Source: Haloarculaceae archaeon (GTDB lineage: Archaea > Halobacteriota > Halobacteria > Halobacteriales > Haloarculaceae). Taken from it: a stretch of DNA of 11,814 nucleotides. The notes under the pieces were generated by a model, which saw nothing but the letters and a program-made list of their open reading frames with translations, had not been told where the DNA came from and did no database searches. The translations under genes and the position numbers were made by a program. Below, piece after piece: positions 11,221-11,814 of this stretch; the first letter of the stretch is position 1; each line of letters begins with the position of its first letter. The stretch spans positions 1 through 11,814 of the forward strand of contig JAHENN010000308.1 in the NCBI GenBank assembly GCA_018609665.1, given 5' to 3'.

Positions 11221-11814
11221 ATGCACGAACACGACGTCATCGTCGTCGGCGCCGGCGGAGCGGGCCTGCGAGCGGCCATCGCGGCCCAGGAGGAGGGCGC
11301 CGACGTCGCCATGGTCACGAAGCTGCATCCGGTTCGCTCCCACACCGGCGCCGCGGAGGGCGGCATCAACGCCGCGCTGCGGGACGGCGACGACTGGGAG
11401 CTGCACGCCTACGACACGATGAAGGGCTCGGACTATCTCGGCGACGCCCCGGCCATCGAGACGCTGGCCCAGGACGCCCCCGAGGAGGTCATCCAGCTCG
11501 AGCACTGGGGGATGCCCTTCTCCCGGGAGGACGACGGCCGCGTCTCCCAGCGGCCGTTCGGCGGGCTTTCCTTCCCGCGGACGACGTACGCCGGCGCCGA
11601 GACCGGCCACCACCTGCTGCACACGATGTACGAGCAGGCGGTCAAGCGGGGCATCGAGGTCTACGACGAGTTCTACGTCTCCCGGCTCGCCGTGACGGAC
11701 CACGACGACCCCGAGGAGCGGGAGTGTCACGGCGTCGTAGCCATCGACATCAAGACCGGCGAGGTCGCTGGCTTCCGGGCGACCGGCGGCGTCATCCTCT
11801 GTACCGGCGGCCCC
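11221..11814 (+). CDS. sdhA: Succinate dehydrogenase flavoprotein subunit SdhA (N-terminal 198 residues)
   Basis: This is the catalytic subunit of complex II, which oxidises succinate to fumarate. The window ends inside the gene after 198 codons; the family is about 600 residues. The FAD-binding Rossmann motif is VIVVGAGGAGLRAAI (6-20). In VRSHTGAAEGGINAAL (38-53) His41 is the residue that carries the covalent FAD. The segments DTMKGSDYLGD (65-75), GMPFSREDDGRVSQRPFGG (97-115) and HHLLHTMYEQA (130-140) are typical of the capping and FAD regions, and VILCTGG (191-197) is the second dinucleotide-binding strand. There is no Tat or Sec signal, so the active site faces the cytoplasm. The succinate-binding and proton-transfer residues lie beyond the window. 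Fourth gene of sdhCDBA. Confidence 0.95.
   Translation, partial: MHEHDVIVVGAGGAGLRAAIAAQEEGADVAMVTKLHPVRSHTGAAEGGINAALRDGDDWELHAYDTMKGSDYLGDAPAIETLAQDAPEEVIQLEHWGMPFSREDDGRVSQRPFGGLSFPRTTYAGAETGHHLLHTMYEQAVKRGIEVYDEFYVSRLAVTDHDDPEERECHGVVAIDIKTGEVAGFRATGGVILCTGGP

Noticed and set aside
1..11814. Defence island, prophage, insertion sequence or CRISPR array
   Set aside because: There are no transposase, integrase, phage, Cas or toxin-antitoxin motifs and no spaced repeats. The CHAT gene is surrounded by conserved chromosomal genes and gives no system context by itself.

Overview
The window looks like a chromosomal segment of an extremely halophilic archaeon (class Halobacteria). The evidence is very GC-rich DNA, proteins loaded with Asp and Glu, several small families that I know only from haloarchaea, the sdhCDBA gene order, and start codons that mostly lie 26-31 bp downstream of a TATA-like element, the usual geometry of leaderless haloarchaeal genes. 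I cannot name the genus. There are no rRNA or tRNA genes, insertion sequences, integrases or CRISPR arrays, and no stretch above 300 bp lacks a gene.

Left part (1-2494): the first codons of an unrecognised minus-strand gene run off the left edge. Divergent to it is a 42-residue membrane-peptide gene (281-409) whose promoter is spanned by a perfect 8-bp inverted repeat. Converging on the peptide gene is a minus-strand gene for a 648-residue protein with a CHAT (caspase-like) domain. Its reading frame continues past the TAG stop for 43 more sense codons that look like the protein's genuine C-terminus. This is the most unusual feature of the window.

Middle part (2541-6656): three minus-strand genes come first: a degenerate metallo-beta-lactamase-fold-like protein, a DUF5779-like protein and an unrecognised 87-residue acidic protein. 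Divergent from them are an XPB/Rad25-type DNA helicase with RGD in place of the RED motif, and a hexapeptide-repeat acyltransferase. A 59-residue Cys4 zinc-finger microprotein converges on the acyltransferase.

Right-middle part (6707-9357): a short-chain dehydrogenase of the HSDL2 type, with Ala at the expected catalytic Ser, and a GlmU-like bifunctional sugar-phosphate nucleotidylyltransferase/acetyltransferase lie on the minus strand, each with its own promoter. Hsp20 follows on the plus strand. Unlike its neighbours it has a short leader with a clear Shine-Dalgarno sequence.

Right end (9548-11814): sdhC, sdhD, sdhB and the first 198 codons of sdhA form the succinate dehydrogenase (complex II) operon, feeding electrons from the citric acid cycle to menaquinone. 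The first three genes are packed 1-3 bp apart. sdhA is set off by a 43-bp AT-rich spacer.

Most genes here are single-gene transcription units with their own promoters; the sdh cluster is the only clear operon. The window reads as core and conserved haloarchaeal genes rather than a mobile island.
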